Assembly (NCBI GenBank): GCA_022800755.1
Contig: JAAWQX010000001.1
Span: 1 to 64,000, forward strand
Length of the DNA stretch: 64,000 nucleotides
Direction of reading: 5' to 3'
DNA from: Oscillospiraceae bacterium
GTDB taxonomy: Bacteria > Bacillota > Clostridia > Oscillospirales > Oscillospiraceae
Positions 59,987 to 64,000 of the stretch are shown here, in pieces. Made by a program: the position numbers and the translations under genes. Under the pieces are notes generated by a model. That model was not told where the DNA came from. It saw nothing but the letters and a program-made list of their open reading frames with translations, and searched no databases. The number at the start of each line of letters is the position of its first letter. The stretch's first letter is position 1.

Positions 59987-61341
59987 TACTTCCCGCCCTC
60001 CTTTTTCGCCTGTTCCGCTTCCGCTTTCGCGCGCAGTTCCGCTTCCCGGGCCTTGATCATGCCCTTGCCCATCTTGAACGTAGGCGTCAGGGGCAGGCGG
60101 CCGGGGCAGTTATAAGTGCACGAACCGCACTCGAAGCAGTCCGTCACATGGAACTTGGCCATGTTGTCGAAGTCCTTTTTCAAGGTATACATATACATGT
60201 GGATAGGCTGAAGCTTCATGGGGCAGACCTGGATGCACTTGCCGCAGCGGATGCAGGTGGGTTCCTCTACATCCCGGTTCTCGTCCTCGGTAAAGCACAG
60301 CAGGCCGGAAATGCCTTTGATGAGGCCGCAGCTTTGATCGAAGGACGCGAATCCCATCATGGGTCCGCCCAAGACCACCCGGTCGATGGGACGGGTAAAG
60401 CCGCCCAGCTGGTCGATAATGAACTGCAGGGGCGTACCGAACCGGACCATGACGTTGGCCGGCTTGATGGCCGTGCCGCCCACGGACAACACGCGCTCGA
60501 TGAGGGGCCGGCCCTCGTAGCAGGCGCGGTAGACACTCCAGCAGGTGAACGTGGACACCACGTTGCAGCCCACGCCGGAGGGCAATCCGCCGGGCTTGAC
60601 CTCCCGGTTGGTATTGGCCTTGACCTGCATCTTCTCAGCGCCCTGGGGGTACTTGACCTTCTCGGGTACGATGACCACGCCGTACTGGGCGGGGTTCAGG
60701 GAATTGAGCAGGTCGATGGCGTCCTGCTTATTTTCCTCGATGCCGTAGTACGCGGTTTCCACACCCTGGGCGATGCGCACCAGTTCAATGCCCTTGAGCA
60801 ATTCTTCCGGATGCTCCAGCATGGTGCGGTGGTCGCCGTTGAGGTACGGCTCGCACTCCGCGCCGTTGATGATGAGGGTATCCACTTTTCCGCGACCGCC
60901 CTGGATCTTGAACGCCGTGGGGAACATGGCGCCGCCCATACCCACAACGCCGCCTTCCCGGATGCGCTCCAGGATCGCGTCGGGGTCTTTGAGCTGTTCG
61001 GGGGTCAAGGGGGCCAGGTCCGTGCAGGGAGTATCCAGACCGTCATTCTCAATGACGATGGAAGGCACCAGGTCGCCCACCACGCAGTGCCGTCTGGGTT
61101 CGATCGCCACCACCGTGCCGGACACGGTCGCGTGGATTGGCGCGCACAAAGGCGCGTCATTGTCGCCGATCTTCTGGCCCATCGTCACATGATCGCCTAC
61201 CTGCACCAGAGGCTGGCAGGGCGCGCCGATGTGCATCTGAAGAGGAATGACGACCTGAGGCGGCTGGTCAATAAAAGAAGTAGCCAGGTCTGGCTGCTTC
61301 ATTTCGTCCGGATGAACGCCGCCGTAATACTTAAAGGGCAT
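59986..61341 (-). CDS. rnfC: Rnf complex NADH-binding subunit RnfC
   Basis: A 451-aa peripheral subunit holding NADH/FMN site (GGAMFPTAFKI, GAECEPYLN) and two C-terminal [4Fe-4S] motifs, CIRCGKCIQVCP and CFECGSCTYNCP. ATG at 61341 is chosen; two upstream ATGs are too close to GAGAGGTG. First gene of the operon. Rnf couples ferredoxin oxidation to NAD reduction and ion pumping, or the reverse, in anaerobes. Confidence 0.95.
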   Translation of the reverse strand: MPFKYYGGVHPDEMKQPDLATSFIDQPPQVVIPLQMHIGAPCQPLVQVGDHVTMGQKIGDNDAPLCAPIHATVSGTVVAIEPRRHCVVGDLVPSIVIENDGLDTPCTDLAPLTPEQLKDPDAILERIREGGVVGMGGAMFPTAFKIQGGRGKVDTLIINGAECEPYLNGDHRTMLEHPEELLKGIELVRIAQGVETAYYGIEENKQDAIDLLNSLNPAQYGVVIVPEKVKYPQGAEKMQVKANTNREVKPGGLPSGVGCNVVSTFTCWSVYRACYEGRPLIERVLSVGGTAIKPANVMVRFGTPLQFIIDQLGGFTRPIDRVVLGGPMMGFASFDQSCGLIKGISGLLCFTEDENRDVEEPTCIRCGKCIQVCPMKLQPIHMYMYTLKKDFDNMAKFHVTDCFECGSCTYNCPGRLPLTPTFKMGKGMIKAREAELRAKAEAEQAKKEGGK

Positions 61342-61372
61342 TAGCATCACCTCTCTATGATTTAACTCATAC

Positions 61373-61401
61373 ATATTAACATATTGTAAATAATATGTCC
61401 A
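61373..61401 (-). promoter_or_regulatory. Promoter and inverted repeat of the rnf operon
   Basis: Minus strand TGGACA (61396-61401), 17-bp spacer, TAATAT (61373-61378). The spacer holds ACATATT (61379-61385), GTAAAT, AATATGT (61392-61398), a perfect 7-bp inverted repeat placed to block or recruit polymerase. Confidence 0.65.
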
Positions 61402-61490
61402 TAAGAAAACGACGAAAAAACCTCGTTTTCCCGAACAAGTTTTTAACAATACTGCGAATTTTTTGACGAGAAAACGCCGGTACGGACAGC

Positions 61491-61523
61491 AAAAACGGCC
61501 CGCCCCCGGCGGACCGTTTTTGA
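61491..61523. terminator. Terminator at the end of the GntR gene
   Basis: AAAAACGG (61491-61498) pairs with CCGTTTTT (61514-61521) with GC core between; T run on both sides. Confidence 0.8.
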
Positions 61524-62306
61524 TTATCCCAGGTTCCGGGACACCCGCACGCCGTCCTTGTGCAGCACCACGTCCAGCTTCACCCGGTCGCCCCGGATCA
61601 GGCTCTGGGTGAACTCGTAGGGCGTCCCGTCCTCCGTGCGGGTCACGCGCTGGACGGAAAACGCCGCGCTGCCCGGCCGGCAGTCCAGCAGCTCCGCTTC
61701 CCGGCGGCTCATAACCACCGCTTCGTAGGAATCCACTGCCTCGTAGGGTACGATCCCCCGCTCCGTGAGCAGGCTGTAAAAGCTGCTGCGCTCCAGCATG
61801 GGGCGGGTCAGTTCCGGGTAGAGGTACTGAGGATAAAAGGAACTTTCCAAAATCAGGGATTCCCCGTCCACATAGCGGATGCGGGAGAATTTATATACCG
61901 GGGTAGCCGGGTCGTCCAGTTCCAGCATCTTCACGATATCCGGCGTTGGCTCGATGACCTCGTACTCCACCAACTTGGACGAGGGCTTGAATCCCATGGA
62001 AATGACCTCCGTGGTGAAGGAATAGAGTTTTTCCGTCCTGCGGCTCATTTTCGGCTCCGCCACGTAGGTGCCCCGCCCCTGCTTGCGCACTACCAGACCC
62101 TCATCCTCCAGCATATTCACCGCCTGGCGCACGGTGCTGCGGCTGATGTCAAAGGTCTTGCACAGCTCCGATTCCGACGGGATCAGGTCCCCCGGCGCGA
62201 GGGTGCCGGCGGTGATGTTCCGCTTGATGATGTTCACCAGCTGGCTGTACAACGGGATGTCGGATTCCAGGGACAATTTACTGAACAACACGGGATTTTT
62301 TTCCAT
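61524..62306 (-). CDS. GntR-family (HutC/FarR-type) transcription regulator
   Basis: A 260-aa regulator. N-terminal winged HTH (PLYSQLVNIIKRNITAGTL, PSESELCKTFDISRSTVRQAV) and C-terminal UTRA domain (YKFSRIRYVDGESLILESS). UTRA domains bind small ligands such as amino acids or sugar phosphates. It has its own promoter containing a palindrome. The divergent symporter gene could be a target. Confidence 0.9.
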   Translation of the reverse strand: MEKNPVLFSKLSLESDIPLYSQLVNIIKRNITAGTLAPGDLIPSESELCKTFDISRSTVRQAVNMLEDEGLVVRKQGRGTYVAEPKMSRRTEKLYSFTTEVISMGFKPSSKLVEYEVIEPTPDIVKMLELDDPATPVYKFSRIRYVDGESLILESSFYPQYLYPELTRPMLERSSFYSLLTERGIVPYEAVDSYEAVVMSRREAELLDCRPGSAAFSVQRVTRTEDGTPYEFTQSLIRGDRVKLDVVLHKDGVRVSRNLG

Positions 62307-62338
62307 GCCGCACCGCTCCTTTTACACTTGTTAGGAAC

Positions 62339-62367
62339 ATTATAAACGATACAGTCGTTTCATGCAA
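62339..62367 (-). promoter_or_regulatory. gntR promoter with central palindrome
   Basis: Minus strand TTGCAT (62362-62367), 17-bp spacer, TATAAT (62339-62344). AAACGA-TACAG-TCGTTT (62344-62360) is a perfect palindrome filling the spacer, a likely autoregulatory operator. Confidence 0.75.
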
Positions 62368-62484
62368 GTTCCTGTCAGAGAAAAGCGCCGAAAATTTTTT
62401 TGTCTTTCCGCGATTTTTCAAAATTTTTATACACATGTTCAAAAAAAGGACATTTTTCCGGGAACGATTTGTGAATTCCCTGCA

Positions 62485-62513
62485 TTGCCAGCGGCACTTT
62501 CACGTGCTACAAT
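62485..62513 (+). promoter_or_regulatory. Promoter of the symporter leader
   Basis: TTGCCA (62485-62490), 17-bp spacer, TACAAT (62508-62513). Transcription would begin near 62520, giving a leader of about 300 nt. Confidence 0.75.
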
Positions 62514-62607
62514 AATTGCAATAACCAAATACTGCGAATCGAAGTGTCCGGGAAAACGCGCTGTGCCGCGTACCGACGGGTTCATGACCACAGGTCCCAA
62601 GACCGGA

Positions 62608-62702
62608 CGCGGATCGCTCTCTGGAGAAGCCCGCGCCACGCGGGTGCCGAAGGTGCAAAGCGGAAGACCTCCGCCAATCTCTCAGGCAAAAGGACAGAGC
62701 CG
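62608..62702 (+). ncRNA. Glycine riboswitch (single aptamer visible)
   Basis: The conserved core is present: CTCTCTGGAGAAGCCC, GGTGCCGAAGGTGCAAA, and AATCTCTCAGGCAAAAGGAC-AGAG. This is a Rfam-type glycine aptamer. A second clear aptamer is not seen upstream or downstream, so it looks like a singlet, perhaps with a ghost helix. It lies in the 300-nt leader of the symporter gene. Confidence 0.93.
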
Positions 62703-62743
62703 GACAAACGCGCGGGGGACGCGTGGGTTTCCTATGTTTTTTG

Positions 62744-62770
62744 CGGACAGAGAGTTTCTGTCCGTTTTTT
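62744..62770 (+). terminator. Riboswitch-associated intrinsic terminator
   Basis: CGGACAGA (62744-62751), loop GAGTT, TCTGTCCG (62757-62764), TTTTTT. It is the expression platform; glycine binding probably prevents it forming. Confidence 0.85.
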
Positions 62771-62827
62771 GTTTTTCAGCGCGGATTTTGCCGAAAAACA
62801 AAAATATAAGAAAAAGGAGAAAACGTT

Positions 62828-64000
62828 ATGGAAAAGATCGTAGAAATTATCGAAGCGATCAACAAGCCCCTGAACAGCTTCGCCTGGGGGCCTATTATGC
62901 TGGTACTGTTGGTAGGCACAGGCATTTTCCTGTCGGCCCGTACGGGCTTTGTGCAGGTGCGGCGCTTCGGCTACATCATGAAAAACACCGTCGGTTCCCT
63001 GTTTAAAAAATCCGACAAGGACCACGGAAACAACCTCTCCCCGTTCCAGGCGGTGACGACCGCCCTGGCGGGTACCGTAGGCACCGGCAACATCGCCGGC
63101 GTCACGGGCGCGATTTTCGTCGGCGGCCCCGGCGCCGTGTTCTGGATGTGGGTATCCGCGTTCTTCGGCATGTGCACCAAGTACGCCGAGATCGCCCTGG
63201 CGGTGAAGTTCCGTGAGACCGGCGACGACGGCAAGTTCCACGGCGGCCCCATGTACTACATCACCAACGGCCTGGGCAAAAACTGGAAGTTCCTGGCCAT
63301 CATTTTCGCCCTGCTGGGCGGCCTGGCCAGCTTCGGCATCGGCAACATCGCCCAGACCAATGAGATTGCCGGCGCTATGTCCAGCCTGTTCGGGATGTCT
63401 CCCCTGGTCACCGGTATCGTGCTGGCAGTCATCGTGGCCATCGTGGTCATCGGCGGCGTAAAGCGCATCGGCCAGGTCACGTCTCTGTTGGTGCCGTTCA
63501 TGTCCCTGATCTATGTGGTCGCCGGCATCGCGGTCATCGTCCTGCGCATCACCGATATTCCCGCAGCCCTGGCCACCATCATCACCAGCGCGTTCAGTTT
63601 TGAGGCCGTGGGCGGCGGTATCTTCGGCTACGCCATCATGCTGGCCATCCGCCAGGGCTTCGCCCGGGGCGTGTTCTCCAACGAAGCCGGTCTCGGCTCC
63701 GCCCCCATCGCCCACGCCGCTTCCTCCACGGAGGAACCCGCGGAGCAGGCCATCTGGGGCGTGTTTGAGGTCTTCTTCGACACCATCGTCATCTGCACCA
63801 TCACGTCGTTGGCGGTCGTGCTGTCCGGCGTTCTGGATACCGCCGGCGGCCTGGACGCATTCGCTTCCAAGGGCGCAGCCGCCGTGGCAGCGTTCAATAT
63901 GATTCTCCCCGGCAACATCGCCGGACTGGTCATCCAGGTGAGCCTGATTTTCTTCGCCCTGTCCACCGTTCTGGGCTGGAGCTACTACGGCGAGCGCTGC
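62828..64000 (+). CDS. Sodium:alanine/glycine symporter (AGCS family), 3' end outside window
   Basis: 391 codons are open to the window edge. GDIVG-type signature: ALAGTVGTGNIAGVTGAIF, then GGPMYYITNG, and RGVFSNEAGLGSAPIAHA near the middle of the family, all typical of AgcS/DagA. About nine transmembrane helices are covered. AAAGGAG precedes ATG. The glycine riboswitch indicates that glycine is the likely substrate, used as an energy or carbon source when in excess. Confidence 0.92.
   Translation, partial: MEKIVEIIEAINKPLNSFAWGPIMLVLLVGTGIFLSARTGFVQVRRFGYIMKNTVGSLFKKSDKDHGNNLSPFQAVTTALAGTVGTGNIAGVTGAIFVGGPGAVFWMWVSAFFGMCTKYAEIALAVKFRETGDDGKFHGGPMYYITNGLGKNWKFLAIIFALLGGLASFGIGNIAQTNEIAGAMSSLFGMSPLVTGIVLAVIVAIVVIGGVKRIGQVTSLLVPFMSLIYVVAGIAVIVLRITDIPAALATIITSAFSFEAVGGGIFGYAIMLAIRQGFARGVFSNEAGLGSAPIAHAASSTEEPAEQAIWGVFEVFFDTIVICTITSLAVVLSGVLDTAGGLDAFASKGAAAVAAFNMILPGNIAGLVIQVSLIFFALSTVLGWSYYGERC

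Noticed and set aside
62520-62607. A first glycine aptamer upstream of the recognised one
   Set aside because: The conserved core (GCCGAAGG and CAGGCAAAAGGAC) is seen only once by eye.
1-64000. CRISPR array or IS transposase
   Set aside because: No regularly spaced repeats and no transposase motif found on either strand.

Overview
The window reads as a chromosomal segment of a high-GC, anaerobic, endospore-forming Firmicute, most like the Oscillospirales/Oscillospiraceae of animal guts. Supporting genes are spoIIR, a six-subunit Rnf complex, two glycyl-radical components, HemZ, sigma-A/DnaG, SLH-domain surface proteins and a glycine riboswitch. No whole-genome comparison was possible, so the genus is an inference.

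Layout. 0-3.1 kb: highly expressed-looking SLH surface protein behind a structured leader. 3.1-5.4 kb: minus-strand set with a phage-tail-like protein, a GH25 lysozyme lipoprotein and a small sigma-70 region-4 protein. 5.4-5.7 kb: tRNA-Thr and tRNA-Tyr. 5.8-28.3 kb: housekeeping and envelope genes (VanY peptidase, PHP phosphoesterase, HemZ, nucleoside kinase, MgtC, SpoIIR, IspE, phosphoglycerate mutase, a ComEC-type MBL protein, an SLH-anchored HtrA-like protease, HflX, Nudix, dGTPase-like, DnaG, RpoD, AI-2E exporter).

28.35-40.98 kb: a tightly packed minus-strand cluster of 19 genes encoding a complete head-packaging module and a contractile tail/baseplate in PBSX (xkd) order. It has no integrase, repressor, replication gene, endolysin, fibre or full-length tape measure, and its small terminase is too short for a DNA-binding domain. 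I regard it as the most interesting object here: a domesticated, possibly gene-transfer-agent-like particle. A 42-bp element upstream of its first gene recurs (38/42) upstream of the isolated tail-like gene at 3.1 kb, which may link the two loci.

41.1-51.1 kb: a nucleoside module. A DeoD phosphorylase, BMP lipoprotein and NupOPQ-type ABC transporter lie in one direction with a YjjI glycyl-radical enzyme and its YjjW activase between them; uridine kinase and thymidine kinase diverge from it.

51.2-56.2 kb: a bai-like three-gene operon (NTF2/SnoaL protein, SDR, Fe-S flavin enoate reductase) divergent from an HTH regulator, with a phased ACTTGC repeat array between them, suggesting reductive processing of a steroid, bile-acid or similar ligand. 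56.3-61.3 kb: rnfCDGEAB. 61.5-64 kb: a GntR/HutC regulator with a palindrome inside its own promoter, then a glycine riboswitch controlling an AGCS sodium:amino-acid symporter that runs off the window end.
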